Shown in pieces: positions 37,890-47,955 of a stretch of DNA of 64,000 nucleotides. The notes below the pieces were generated by a model, which saw nothing but the letters and a program-made list of their open reading frames with translations, did no database searches and was not told where the DNA came from. The stretch covers positions 1 through 64,000 of the forward strand of contig CAMJBH010000010.1 in the NCBI GenBank assembly GCA_946403855.1, written 5' to 3'. The stretch's first letter is position 1; each line of letters begins with the position of its first letter. Position numbers and translations under genes: made by a program. The stretch is from an uncultured Bacteroidales bacterium. GTDB taxonomy: Bacteria; Bacteroidota; Bacteroidia; Bacteroidales; UBA932.

Positions 37890-39470
37890 TTAATTTCCAT
37901 ATCGAGTAAAAGCTTCATTGATAACGCCTTTGAAGGAAGGATAGTAGCTGAGCATCTTGGCCTGGAGCACTTCCATATCAACCACATCCGACGTAAACAA
38001 GGGAGGCAGTTTGTCTATCCCCAGTCCCCGCTCATCCAGAAACATGAGCAGCTGCGGGGCGAACCAGTACCCTGTGCCGAACAAAGCCGACGACTCCTTG
38101 TAGTGCCTACGGTACAACGCACTCTGCAAATAGAACGCATAGTTCTCAGCTATCTCGCAATAAGGGTAATCATCGTCGTCGCGGGAGCCGTAATTATCAT
38201 GGCTGGCAGAAGACACCAAGGACTTAAGGGCAAATTGGGCGTAATGGGCCCACCATTCTTTACCGGCCAGGGAGAAATGACCGCCATGGGCAAAAGCATG
38301 CATCGCATGAGCGTAGATGTCTGAATAAGTCTCAGCCCCTTTGACCCCCAGGACAACGTCTGGAGGCAGCAGCTTTACTATGGGGGTAAAATTTCCAAGT
38401 GCCTGGACCAGAGGCTCGTAAGTCTCAATCAACACGCCATGGTGCATCATCAGAGGTAACTCACCGTTCCATATCTGCAGGTTCCATATTCTGAAATCTT
38501 TGGGAGGCGCCGGCAGTGATTCAGGAAACTCCGCCACAGCTTCCATATAATCATAACCCGCATTATTCACCGCACAGCGGGTGAGCAGTTTACGCTCCGA
38601 ACCGGAATCGATCAGAACATTCAGCCCGGACTGCTCATGCTTGCCCAGACCGGAGGTAGAAGCCGGAATGAGGATCAGGTTCATGCCCTGGCTGAAGCCC
38701 TTGACATTCTGGAACACCAGCCTGTATCGCACCGCCGTATTAAACGTCCTGGACATCTTGTAATAACCTTCTTCGTCGGTGTAACATGTGCTGAACTTCA
38801 CAAAAGCATTGCAGCACACTTTTACTCCCTTTACACCAACAGGTTCCTCATCGAAGCCTGGATCCATAATGGCAATCCTGCCGCTAGGCCTCGCAGACTC
38901 AGTTTCGGAACCTGCTTTAGTGTAAAGGTCCATGTTGCCGGTGAGCCTGTAAGCCTCCATTTCCACGGCATCCCAATCAATCCCGTCCGACTTCGTGGAA
39001 GGATTATGCTCGGCTATAAAACACTCGTCAAGTCTTTCATAGCGTATGCCCTTAGGAAACTCAAAACCCACAGGCACAACTGCATACTGCCATGTTATCT
39101 GACCCTCGGGTACCGATGGATCATGATACCAGTCTCCGTCTTTCAGGATGCGGTAATCGAGCGGATGGTCGATAAGCTCGAGGCCAGCCGAAAGCAGCGA
39201 ATTCATTTGTTCCTCATCTTTGGGCAAAAAGCGCACATAGTAATCGGTTGGATCAATGGTGGTCCTCCCTGCCCCGGCAGGTACCACGGACTGCAGAGCC
39301 TTGGACATATTCACAACTGAATAAGGATCCTGGAGCTGCTCGCCCAGCACAATCATATCGTGTGACAGTTCTTCTCCCGAACTGTCTGGCTTCTCCCAAA
39401 AGAAGACGCCTTCTTTGGAACAACCGAACGCAGCAAAAGCAACGGCAAGACATGTAATGAACTTCTTCAT
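37890..39470 (-). CDS. Large lipoprotein of unknown function
   Basis: Lipobox AAFGCSKEG; C-terminal HAMHAFAHGGHFSLAGKEWWAHYAQFAL. Confidence 0.55.
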   Translation of the reverse strand: MKKFITCLAVAFAAFGCSKEGVFFWEKPDSSGEELSHDMIVLGEQLQDPYSVVNMSKALQSVVPAGAGRTTIDPTDYYVRFLPKDEEQMNSLLSAGLELIDHPLDYRILKDGDWYHDPSVPEGQITWQYAVVPVGFEFPKGIRYERLDECFIAEHNPSTKSDGIDWDAVEMEAYRLTGNMDLYTKAGSETESARPSGRIAIMDPGFDEEPVGVKGVKVCCNAFVKFSTCYTDEEGYYKMSRTFNTAVRYRLVFQNVKGFSQGMNLILIPASTSGLGKHEQSGLNVLIDSGSERKLLTRCAVNNAGYDYMEAVAEFPESLPAPPKDFRIWNLQIWNGELPLMMHHGVLIETYEPLVQALGNFTPIVKLLPPDVVLGVKGAETYSDIYAHAMHAFAHGGHFSLAGKEWWAHYAQFALKSLVSSASHDNYGSRDDDDYPYCEIAENYAFYLQSALYRRHYKESSALFGTGYWFAPQLLMFLDERGLGIDKLPPLFTSDVVDMEVLQAKMLSYYPSFKGVINEAFTRYGN

Positions 39471-39546
39471 AGTTTTTCGTTTAGTTTCGTTGCAAAGATG
39501 AAAGCTTTTATCCGTTTAAAAAAGTGTCGCCACTCTTATTTGCAAA

Positions 39547-39576
39547 AACGGCCCTCCGCGCATGCGGAGAGCCGTT
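39547..39576 (-). terminator. Rho-independent terminator of Dcu-like gene
   Basis: AACGGC-CTCCGC/GCGGAG-GCCGTT stem; T-run follows on the minus strand. Confidence 0.78.
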
Positions 39577-39598
39577 ATCAAAGCACACAGCCGGGAAC

Positions 39599-40975
39599 TT
39601 ATTGCACAAAACCAGCAAAGTAACCGGCAAAGATGACATTCGTAATGAGGTATCCGACCACCGTGGCAACGATGACGCTTATCAAACCAGGCATCATAAA
39701 GCTGTGGTTCAGAAGGTACTTACCGATAACAGTGGTTCCTGAACGGTCGAAGTTGACCGTGGCGATATCGGAAGGGTAATTGGGGATGAAGAAGTAGCCG
39801 TAAACGCTCGGGAGCACACCCAGAAGCACCGGACCTGCGATACCCAGTTCATAAGCGAGCGGCAGCATGGCCACCACCACCGCACCCTGGGAATTGATAA
39901 GGACCGACACCAGGAAGAACACGAAGGCTATGCTCCATGGATAGCTGGTAACGATGCCCGAGAGCATCTGCTTCATCTCTTCCATATAGTTGCCGAAATA
40001 GGTATCGGCAAGCCAGGCAATGCCATATATGGCAACCACCGCTACCATACCGGACTGCCACACGGCTCCAGCGACTGCTTTCTTGGGAGAGGCCTTGCAG
40101 AACATGATGTTGCAGGCCGCAGCCATAAGCATAATAATCTGGATGCAGATGTTCATCTTGGGCAGGTTCACCGCCTGAGCCACCGTTCTGCCGTCGGAGA
40201 CATGGAACATCTGAAGGAACGCGAAGGCCACGATGATCAGGAGCGACCCCAGGAATATAAACACGGAAGCTTTTGCCTGCGGAGTAATCTGCTTGTCGAG
40301 GGTGGTGGCGGTATTGCCATACATATAAGCATACTGTTCCGGATCGGACTTACGCTTGATGAACTCGGGATCTTTGTCCAGGTCTTTGCCGCGTTTGTAA
40401 GAAGCAAGTGAGGCGCACATGAGGCCGATGACGCATGAAGGAATGGTGACCATGAGCACCTGAGGGATAGACACCATGTAGCCATTGGCGTTGGAAATTG
40501 TCACGAACGCCACCACGGCAGCTGCAATTGGCGAGCAGGTTATTCCCACCTGGGAAGCCACCGACGCCACACCGCAGGGGCGCTCGGGGCGAATGTTCTT
40601 CTTGAGAGCTATGTCGCAGATAATAGGCATGATAGTATAGACCACATGCCCCGTACCCACAAGCACGGTGAGGAAGAAGGTCACAAGGGGGCCCAGAAAA
40701 GTAATATGCTCAGGATGCTTCCGGAGCATCTTTTCCGCTATCTGAATCATCCAGTCCATACCCCCGGAAGCCTGAAGGGTTCCGGCGCAGGTGACCGCCG
40801 CAATGATGATATAGATAACATCGGTGGGAGGGGTGCCGGGCTGGAGCCCGAAGCCGAATACCAGAATGGCCAAGCCAATTCCGGAAATGGCACCAAGTGC
40901 AAGGCTGCCATAGCGCGAGCCTACATACAGAGCTGCCAGCACGATGAGCAGCTCGACGATCATGGCGAATGACAT
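39599..40975 (-). CDS. Anaerobic C4-dicarboxylate transporter (Dcu family)
   Basis: VGTGHVVYTIMPIICDIALKKNIRPERPCGVASVASQVGITCSPIAAAVVAF. Confidence 0.9.
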   Translation of the reverse strand: MSFAMIVELLIVLAALYVGSRYGSLALGAISGIGLAILVFGFGLQPGTPPTDVIYIIIAAVTCAGTLQASGGMDWMIQIAEKMLRKHPEHITFLGPLVTFFLTVLVGTGHVVYTIMPIICDIALKKNIRPERPCGVASVASQVGITCSPIAAAVVAFVTISNANGYMVSIPQVLMVTIPSCVIGLMCASLASYKRGKDLDKDPEFIKRKSDPEQYAYMYGNTATTLDKQITPQAKASVFIFLGSLLIIVAFAFLQMFHVSDGRTVAQAVNLPKMNICIQIIMLMAAACNIMFCKASPKKAVAGAVWQSGMVAVVAIYGIAWLADTYFGNYMEEMKQMLSGIVTSYPWSIAFVFFLVSVLINSQGAVVVAMLPLAYELGIAGPVLLGVLPSVYGYFFIPNYPSDIATVNFDRSGTTVIGKYLLNHSFMMPGLISVIVATVVGYLITNVIFAGYFAGFVQ

Positions 40976-40984
40976 ATCCAGGGA

Positions 40985-41422
40985 TTATAGTTTATACAGA
41001 TTCAATCCGGTTTCGGGGTCGAAGACCCTCTCAAGCACAGCGTCGTAGAAATCTTCCACTATCAGTTCACAAGCGCCGTTCACGCGGGCGCTGAGAAGAT
41101 GTCCGCCCACACAGGTATAATCCCTGCGGCTCGCAGTGATGTGAATGTGCAGGTACGGAGACATGGGCTCGTCGGGCTTTTGGGAAAAGTTGCCGGTGAG
41201 GTTGGTAATCTCCATCTGCTCGTTAAAGGTCTTGTCCACGTACTGTTTGGTAGCCGGATCCAGAAAGCGGAAAGTCGCCTCGTTGATGGCTCCGATACCG
41301 CTCACAGACCCCGCATAAATATCCATTTCTTCACAGAATGCAGCAATTGCCGAACAAATCTCCACATGATTGTCCAGGCTCAGCACATACTTGAAATCAG
41401 ATACTTGTGTGTACTTATACAT
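40985..41422 (-). CDS. PPC/DUF296 domain protein
   Basis: YAGSVSGIGAINEATFRFLD; PYLHIHITASRRDYTCVGGHLLSARVNGACELIVED. Confidence 0.85.
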   Translation of the reverse strand: MYKYTQVSDFKYVLSLDNHVEICSAIAAFCEEMDIYAGSVSGIGAINEATFRFLDPATKQYVDKTFNEQMEITNLTGNFSQKPDEPMSPYLHIHITASRRDYTCVGGHLLSARVNGACELIVEDFYDAVLERVFDPETGLNLYKL

Positions 41423-41432
41423 ATGCTCGTGT

Positions 41433-43277
41433 TTATTTTAGGAAAGACAGAAAATCGTCACGGTCCAGATTGTAGCCGCGCGGGCCCTTCAGCACATTTC
41501 CTTCGGCATCAAGAATAAAATAATTCGGCTGGGAGTTTACCCCGAAGCGTTCCATGACAAGATTGGCATTCACTCTGCCGACATCTTTCAAGACCTTTCC
41601 GGAAGCGGTGGTAACCCATTCGTTTTCAGGAAGCTTGGTCTTGTCGTCAACATACAGTGAGACAATTACATAGTCGTCCCGAAGAGACTGCAGGATGCGG
41701 GGATCGCTCCACACGCGCGCCTCCATCTCACGGCAGTTCACGCAGCCGTGTCCGGTGATGTCCACAAAGACTTTCTTCCCTTCTGCAGCCGCAGCGGCAA
41801 TGCCGTCTTCGAGCTTCGAGTAACCTTTAAGCCCATGTGCGAGAGACACTTCAGAGCCGTACTGCTGCTGGAGCGTCGTCTCTGCCGGTGCAGCCTGCGG
41901 AGTGTATTGTCCCAGCACAAAGTCCTGGGTTTCCAAAGGCGGAAGGTAGCCGCTGAGCGCTTTGAGCGGGGCGCCCCAAAGGCCGGGCAGCAGATAAAGC
42001 ACAAAGGTAAAGTCTATGATTACCAGCGCAAGACGTCCAACCGAAAGATGCTCCACGGGCGAATCGTACTTGAAACGTATCTTGCCGAGCAGATACAGCC
42101 CCAACAGGGTGAAGCACACGATCCATATGGCAAGGTAAATCTCCCTGTCCAGCAGATGCCAGTGATATGTCTGGTCTGCAGTGCTCAGGAACTTCAGTCC
42201 AAGGGCGACTTCGATAAATCCCAGCACGACCTTCACGCTATTCAGCCACCCCCCGCTCTTGGGCAGTTTCTTGAGGACCGAAGGGAAAAAGGCGAAAAGC
42301 ACAAAAGGTATGGCAAAGGCGATGCTGAACGCCAGCATTGTGACCATGGGCGCCCAGAATTCCCCGCTGGTGCTCTTTATCAAAACTGTGCCCACGATGG
42401 GGCCGGTGCAGCTGAAACTCACAAGCACGAGTGTAAGCGCCAGGAAGAAAACGCCCAGCAAGCCTCCCTTGTCACTGCCCTTGTCGGCCTTGTTGACCCA
42501 CTTCGAAGGCAACACGATTTCGAAGGCCCCGAAGAAGGATGCAGCAAACACCATGAAGATGATAAAGAACAGGATATTCGGCAGCCAATGCGTTGACAGC
42601 CAGTTGAATATATCGGCCGTGACCGCCGAACCTCCAAAGGCCCACGTGAGTCCGATTATGATGCATATCGGCACCGTGTAAAGCAGGACGATGAACAGTC
42701 CGTACATCAGAGCCTTGAAACGTCCGGCCGTCGGATTATCCGACTGTTTGAGGAAGAACGATACGGTCATGGGGACCATAGGGAAAACGCAAGGCGTCAG
42801 CAGCATCAGAAGCCCCCAGAGGATGGCTTCGAGAATAAGGCCCCACAGTCCTGAACTCCCGGATGCGCCGGGGAGCTTGACAGGAACGCTGAATTCATAT
42901 TCCTCCGGAAGGCCGCATGCATCGCCGGAGCAGGCACTCCATTGGACAGTGCCCTTGACCTCCGTTTTGCCCTCGCCTGAAAGTTCAAGCTTCTGGCGCA
43001 GCACATAGGTCCCGGTGACCACGTTTTCGCCTTTGTAATCCGACGGGGTGTATTGCTCGGACACCAGCCCCAGGCACTGCACAGACTCGTTCTCCTCCAC
43101 CGCAAGAGATGCACCCACATAAGCTTCCGTCATGGGATGTATGTAATATCCGTCCGCAATCTGGCCGGTTACCGTTAGTTCGTAGCCATCGGAAGTCTTC
43201 TTGACTTCCGGTTGCCAGCTCACCGGAACATCAATTGCGGCAGCTGCAAGCAGCAGAGTGAAAAGCAGTTTTATCAT
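41433..43277 (-). CDS. dsbD: Thiol:disulfide interchange protein DsbD
   Basis: LTPCVFPMVPMTVSFFLKQ; SCTGPIVG; C-terminal thioredoxin-like VDITGHGCVNCREMEARVW. Confidence 0.92.
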   Translation of the reverse strand: MIKLLFTLLLAAAAIDVPVSWQPEVKKTSDGYELTVTGQIADGYYIHPMTEAYVGASLAVEENESVQCLGLVSEQYTPSDYKGENVVTGTYVLRQKLELSGEGKTEVKGTVQWSACSGDACGLPEEYEFSVPVKLPGASGSSGLWGLILEAILWGLLMLLTPCVFPMVPMTVSFFLKQSDNPTAGRFKALMYGLFIVLLYTVPICIIIGLTWAFGGSAVTADIFNWLSTHWLPNILFFIIFMVFAASFFGAFEIVLPSKWVNKADKGSDKGGLLGVFFLALTLVLVSFSCTGPIVGTVLIKSTSGEFWAPMVTMLAFSIAFAIPFVLFAFFPSVLKKLPKSGGWLNSVKVVLGFIEVALGLKFLSTADQTYHWHLLDREIYLAIWIVCFTLLGLYLLGKIRFKYDSPVEHLSVGRLALVIIDFTFVLYLLPGLWGAPLKALSGYLPPLETQDFVLGQYTPQAAPAETTLQQQYGSEVSLAHGLKGYSKLEDGIAAAAAEGKKVFVDITGHGCVNCREMEARVWSDPRILQSLRDDYVIVSLYVDDKTKLPENEWVTTASGKVLKDVGRVNANLVMERFGVNSQPNYFILDAEGNVLKGPRGYNLDRDDFLSFLK

Positions 43278-43954
43278 TTCTTGGCAGGGCTTTTAACATT
43301 GTCAAAAACAGTGTCGTTCACCTTTTCCAGACATGCCTCATGCATCATTGCGTTAGGGTTTGTCCCCGGTTCTCCCTGAGGAACCGGCCTGCCCAGCAAT
43401 GCGAATATTTCTTCCCAGTAAACTGGCATGGTCCCGTCGGGAGCAAGAAAATTCATAGGCGCTTCACTGAACACATAGCTCCCATCCGAATTGACATAGC
43501 TGTTGCGGACGAGCTCAGTGCAATAAAGAGCAGTATCACAAGGCATAAACGTGTTGTTATATGCCAGGCCAAGATAATTCTTGGCAATTTCCACGTAGGC
43601 TGGAGCCATGGAGTTGTCTTTCAGGCGCATCACTATGAACTTGGGCAGCGAACCGTCCTTCAGGGTGAAATCCCGGAGAAAAGTATCAAGCGGATGCCTG
43701 TCCACCCCATGCTTGATGGTAGCGTCTATAATCCACAACGAATCCCCTTTTACTTCAACAATGGCCGTATGGATAATATTCAAGTCGGCATCGTCGGAAG
43801 TAGATGCCGAAATAGCATCTTCAATGGACCCTTCGATACGATAGTCGGAAGGGATGCCGACAAAGATCAGGTCTCCTGTCTGCAGCCCGGTATGAGGCGA
43901 ATTGCAGAAGCAGCAAAGGAAAAGTGCCAGTATAAGGAGAATCGGCTTACGCAT
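43274..43954 (-). CDS. YiiX/YebB-like permuted papain-fold lipoprotein
   Basis: LQTGDLIFVGIP...NIIHTAIVEV...MPCDTALYCTELVRNSY. Confidence 0.75.
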   Translation of the reverse strand: MRKPILLILALFLCCFCNSPHTGLQTGDLIFVGIPSDYRIEGSIEDAISASTSDDADLNIIHTAIVEVKGDSLWIIDATIKHGVDRHPLDTFLRDFTLKDGSLPKFIVMRLKDNSMAPAYVEIAKNYLGLAYNNTFMPCDTALYCTELVRNSYVNSDGSYVFSEAPMNFLAPDGTMPVYWEEIFALLGRPVPQGEPGTNPNAMMHEACLEKVNDTVFDNVKSPAKK

Positions 43955-43957
43955 ACT

Positions 43958-44848
43958 TTAGAAGAAAGTAACGGTTTTTTGTTCGATAGCACTCATAAGG
44001 CTGTTGCCAAGGCGGCTCACACCAAAGCGGAAGCGTTCCCTGCAAAGCCAGTCGCGGCCCAGGATATTGGCAACGATGTAGTAATAGCAAAGGGCGTCAG
44101 CAGCTGTGGAGATGCCTCCGGCGGCCTTGAAGCCTACCTTGCGGCCCGACACCTCGTAATAGCGGCGGATAGCCTCGCACATAACGTAGGCGGCGACAGG
44201 AGTAGCGTTCACATCGACCTTTCCGGTAGATGTTTTGATAAAGTCGGCGCCTGCTTCCATGGCCAGGAAAGAAGCGCGGGCAATCTGGGCAGGAGACACG
44301 AGGAGTCCGGTCTCGAGGATGACTTTGAGCACCACGTCGCGGTTCTCAGCCACTGCCGCTTTGTCAATCGCGTTCTTCATGGTGACTATTTCCTCATAGG
44401 CGCGGTCCATGTCACCTGCAAGGAAAGCATTGAGGGCAAGGACTATATCAATTTCGTCCGCGCCTTCTTTGACCGCCAGTTCGCATTCGCGCACCTTCAC
44501 CTCGAGGAAACTCTGGGCGGAGGGGAAACAACTGGAAACGGTTGTCACGTGCACCTGCGGATCCTGCTTGCGGCTGCGGACGACAGAAGCGAAATTGGGA
44601 TAAACGCAAATGGAGGCAGGAGCCGGATAATCCGGAAAAGCCTCGGGAAGTTTGTTGACCTTGTCCACCAATTTTGAAACGGACTCGGCAGTATCGGATG
44701 TATGCAAAGTGGTGAGGTCCATCAATGAGAAGCACTGCTTCAGGACCTCGGGAGAAGAAAGCTCATCCAGGTTGTCAGCGATAGCCTTGATACCTGCAGC
44801 AATCTTTTCTTCATCGGGGGTGTACCCGTATTTATCAAGATAATCCAT
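43958..44848 (-). CDS. deoC: Deoxyribose-phosphate aldolase
   Basis: ASICVYPNFA, EGADEIDIVLALNAFLAGD, DFIKTSTGK, VGFKAAGGIST. Confidence 0.96.
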   Translation of the reverse strand: MDYLDKYGYTPDEEKIAAGIKAIADNLDELSSPEVLKQCFSLMDLTTLHTSDTAESVSKLVDKVNKLPEAFPDYPAPASICVYPNFASVVRSRKQDPQVHVTTVSSCFPSAQSFLEVKVRECELAVKEGADEIDIVLALNAFLAGDMDRAYEEIVTMKNAIDKAAVAENRDVVLKVILETGLLVSPAQIARASFLAMEAGADFIKTSTGKVDVNATPVAAYVMCEAIRRYYEVSGRKVGFKAAGGISTAADALCYYYIVANILGRDWLCRERFRFGVSRLGNSLMSAIEQKTVTFF

Positions 44849-44860
44849 ATGTAGAAGTAT

Positions 44861-45484
44861 TTATAAATTATGTCTCGTCATGACCCTGCGCCTGGCTGCG
44901 CGGGATACTTTCAAAGGCCGCTTCAATGGATCCAGACGAAGTGAGTCAAGACGAAGTGAGTCACGATGCAGAGAATCGCGCAGCAATGAATCACGGAACA
45001 GTGAGTCACGGAACAATGAATCAGCTATATGGAGCCGCAGCGAGTCTTTATACGAGGAACGCCACAGCAGGGTATCACGGTCAAAATCCTTCTGCCTGTA
45101 CCCCTTAATGGACGCATTGAAGTCCCGTATTTCCTGAAGACGGTCGGAACGTTTGCGGTATATGTCACGTTTTTTCTTCAGTTTGTCGGAGGCGTCCTTG
45201 AATATCTTGGAATACTTTTCAGGGTCTTCAAGATACTTCTTCACGCTGGCGTCATAGTCTTCGAAAGTGTAGCCGTAGCGTTCGAAAATAGGGTCGTAGA
45301 ACAGCATTGTGTCAGCCATGGAGCGTTCCGTACCATGATCTTCGAGCCACTGGTCGGCAAGGAGCATCTCTGCGTAAATGTCCGACATCACTCCGCGGGG
45401 AATTATGCGGACCCTGCCGCCGCATGAGCACAGCAGGCAAAGGACCGCAACCGCGGACAGAATATACCGGACACGGAGTTTCAT
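44861..45484 (-). CDS. DUF4296-like lipoprotein with DSLxR pentapeptide-repeat tail
   Basis: Lipobox LLCSCGG; IYAEMLLADQWLEDHG; DSLFRDSLFRDSLLRDSLHRDSLRLDSLRL tail. Confidence 0.75.
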   Translation of the reverse strand: MKLRVRYILSAVAVLCLLCSCGGRVRIIPRGVMSDIYAEMLLADQWLEDHGTERSMADTMLFYDPIFERYGYTFEDYDASVKKYLEDPEKYSKIFKDASDKLKKKRDIYRKRSDRLQEIRDFNASIKGYRQKDFDRDTLLWRSSYKDSLRLHIADSLFRDSLFRDSLLRDSLHRDSLRLDSLRLDPLKRPLKVSRAARRRVMTRHNL

Positions 45485-47955
45485 CGGAGTTCTGCACCAA
45501 AATCGTTACGGAACATCTGGAGCAGCCTGTCCATGAGCCTTTCGGTATCCTGGTCGGTGAGCGTCTTCTCCTCGTCCCGGATGACGAAACTCAGGGCGTA
45601 CTGCTTCTTGCCGGCAGGAATCTTGTCTCCGCGGTACACATCGAAGAGGCCTACCTGCTTGAGAAGCTTCTTGGCCTGCTTGAAGGCAGCGGCACGAAGG
45701 TCTGCATAGCTCACGCTTTCGTCGAGCAGAAGCGCAAGGTCTCTGCGGACCTCGGGGAACTTGGGAAGCTCCTTGAAAGCCACCTTGTCGCGTTTGACAA
45801 GTTCGAAGAACACAGGCCAGCATATTTCGGCCGCCACGACTTGCTGTTTGATGCCGAAACTTCTGCACAGAGCAGGCGCCACGACTCCCATGGTAAGGAG
45901 GGTCTGGCCCTTTCCGGGAAGTTTGTAGCACACTCCGTCCGAGAAGATATCAGAAGGGGCAGCCTCGGCCCACAGCTGATAAAGATCGGCTCCATAGCGC
46001 TTGAGCAACAGCTCCACATAACCCTTGAGCTGGAAATAATCGGACTTGGCCGGTGCGGACTTCCAGGATTTGTCGGGAGTTCCCGACATCATAAGGCAGA
46101 AGCAGCCATGTTCCTCATACCCTTCCAGTTTGGTGCTGTCGCCGCCTTCTAGCCTGCGATAGACATTGCCGTACTCGAATGTCTTCACGGAATAGATCTG
46201 GCGGTTGACATTGTACGCCACCACTTCAAGCCCGCCGAGTATGAGAGTCTGACGCATCACATTGAGGTCCTGGCTAAGAGGATTCACAATATCCACACAT
46301 GCCGATGCGGGGAACGACTCAAGCTTGCCGTAGTAGTCTTTCTTGGTGAGGGAGTTGTTCATAATCTCCGTGAAGCCATTGGCAGCCAGGAAATTAGAGA
46401 CGTTGTTACGTATAGCCTCCGGATCGGGAACAGGTGACGGAGCCACAGACATTTTCATGTGATGCGGCAGGTCTATGTTGTTGTAGCCGTAGATGCGGAG
46501 TATCTCCTCCACGACGTCGCACTCCCTGTAAACATCAACCATGTAGGACGGAGCCAGAACCACCGCCTTGTCGCCGTCGCGCTCCACGAATTCATAGCAC
46601 AGGGCGCCGAGTATCTTGTCTATGGAGGCATTGTCGATGTCCTTGCCTACGAACGAGCGGATGCGAGCATAGTCGAGCTCTATGCGTTTACGCTCGGGAA
46701 GTTCATTGCAGCAATCGTAAATCTTGCCAACCACAGTGCCGCCGGCGCATTCGCGCAGGAGCTCTACCGCACGCTTGAGGGCGTACAGAGGCATACGGGG
46801 ATCACAGCCGCGCTCGAAGCGGAACGAGGCGTCGGTCTGAAGGCCCTCACGTTTGGAAGTCTTGCGGATGGAGGCAGGATCGAAATATGCGCTTTCGATG
46901 AAAACATCTGTGGTAGAATCGCTTACGCCGCTTTCTTCGCCGCCGAACACTCCGGCTATGCACATAGGGCCCTTGTCGTCGGCAATGACCACGTCGGTCG
47001 ATTTGAGCTTACGCTCCACGCCGTCGAGGGTGCGTATGACTTCGCCGTCCTGTGCACGGCGCACAATCACTTTGCCGCCGCCAATCTTGGCCGCATCGAA
47101 GGTATGAAGCGGCTGTCCAAGCTCGAACAGGACATAGTTGGAGACATCCACTATGTTGTTGATGGGATGGCTTCCGATGCTCATGAGGCGCTTCTGGAGC
47201 CACTCCGGAGAGGGACCGACCTTGAGCCCGCGCATTGTGACGCCGGTGTACCTGGGGGCGCCTGAAGGGTCTTCGACCTGCACGCAGGGTGCCTCGGCCT
47301 GAGCGTCGTCCACCAATCCGGACATGTCGGGATCGGACACGGGGATACCGTCTGCAAGAGGAGGTACAAGTTCACAAGGGATATTGTTGAATACACACCA
47401 GGCATAGAGATCACGGGCAACGCCCCAATGCGAAGCGGCATCTACGCGGTTGGCCGTTATCTCGTACTCGATCACAGCTTCGGTCTTGAGATGCAGATAC
47501 TCCTTGGCAGGAGTCCCTACTACCGCAGACTCGGGCAGCACCATTATTCCCTCATGGGAAGTGCCTATGCCCAATTCATCCTCGGCGCAAATCATGCCCA
47601 TGGATTCCACTCCGCGTATCTTGGACTTCTTGATCTTGAAATCTCCGGGAAGAACCGTACCTATCCTGGCAAAGAGAACTTTCTGTCCTGCAGCCACATT
47701 GGGCGCACCGCACACTACTGTAAGAGGCTCGGCGCCACCGTCATCAACCTTAGTGATATGCAAATGATCGCTATCCGGATGGGGCTCACACTCAATCACT
47801 CGAGCCACAACAACTCCGGCCAGCCCTCCGGGGATCTCTTCACTTTCCTCAACAGCATCCACTTCTATGCCTATGGAGGTCATAGCTTCTGCTACCTGCG
47901 CCGGACTGAGTTCGCACTTCAAATAGTCCTTTAACCAACTGTAACTTAATTTCAT
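45481..47955 (-). CDS. pheT: Phenylalanyl-tRNA synthetase beta subunit
   Basis: [23 protein letters not shown]; tRNA-binding, B3/B4 and anticodon-binding-like regions; 824 aa. Confidence 0.97.
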   Translation of the reverse strand: MKLSYSWLKDYLKCELSPAQVAEAMTSIGIEVDAVEESEEIPGGLAGVVVARVIECEPHPDSDHLHITKVDDGGAEPLTVVCGAPNVAAGQKVLFARIGTVLPGDFKIKKSKIRGVESMGMICAEDELGIGTSHEGIMVLPESAVVGTPAKEYLHLKTEAVIEYEITANRVDAASHWGVARDLYAWCVFNNIPCELVPPLADGIPVSDPDMSGLVDDAQAEAPCVQVEDPSGAPRYTGVTMRGLKVGPSPEWLQKRLMSIGSHPINNIVDVSNYVLFELGQPLHTFDAAKIGGGKVIVRRAQDGEVIRTLDGVERKLKSTDVVIADDKGPMCIAGVFGGEESGVSDSTTDVFIESAYFDPASIRKTSKREGLQTDASFRFERGCDPRMPLYALKRAVELLRECAGGTVVGKIYDCCNELPERKRIELDYARIRSFVGKDIDNASIDKILGALCYEFVERDGDKAVVLAPSYMVDVYRECDVVEEILRIYGYNNIDLPHHMKMSVAPSPVPDPEAIRNNVSNFLAANGFTEIMNNSLTKKDYYGKLESFPASACVDIVNPLSQDLNVMRQTLILGGLEVVAYNVNRQIYSVKTFEYGNVYRRLEGGDSTKLEGYEEHGCFCLMMSGTPDKSWKSAPAKSDYFQLKGYVELLLKRYGADLYQLWAEAAPSDIFSDGVCYKLPGKGQTLLTMGVVAPALCRSFGIKQQVVAAEICWPVFFELVKRDKVAFKELPKFPEVRRDLALLLDESVSYADLRAAAFKQAKKLLKQVGLFDVYRGDKIPAGKKQYALSFVIRDEEKTLTDQDTERLMDRLLQMFRNDFGAELR

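Noticed and set aside
43340-44677. 445-aa plus-strand ORF opposite deoC and the YiiX-like gene
   Set aside because: Runs antisense across two well-supported genes.
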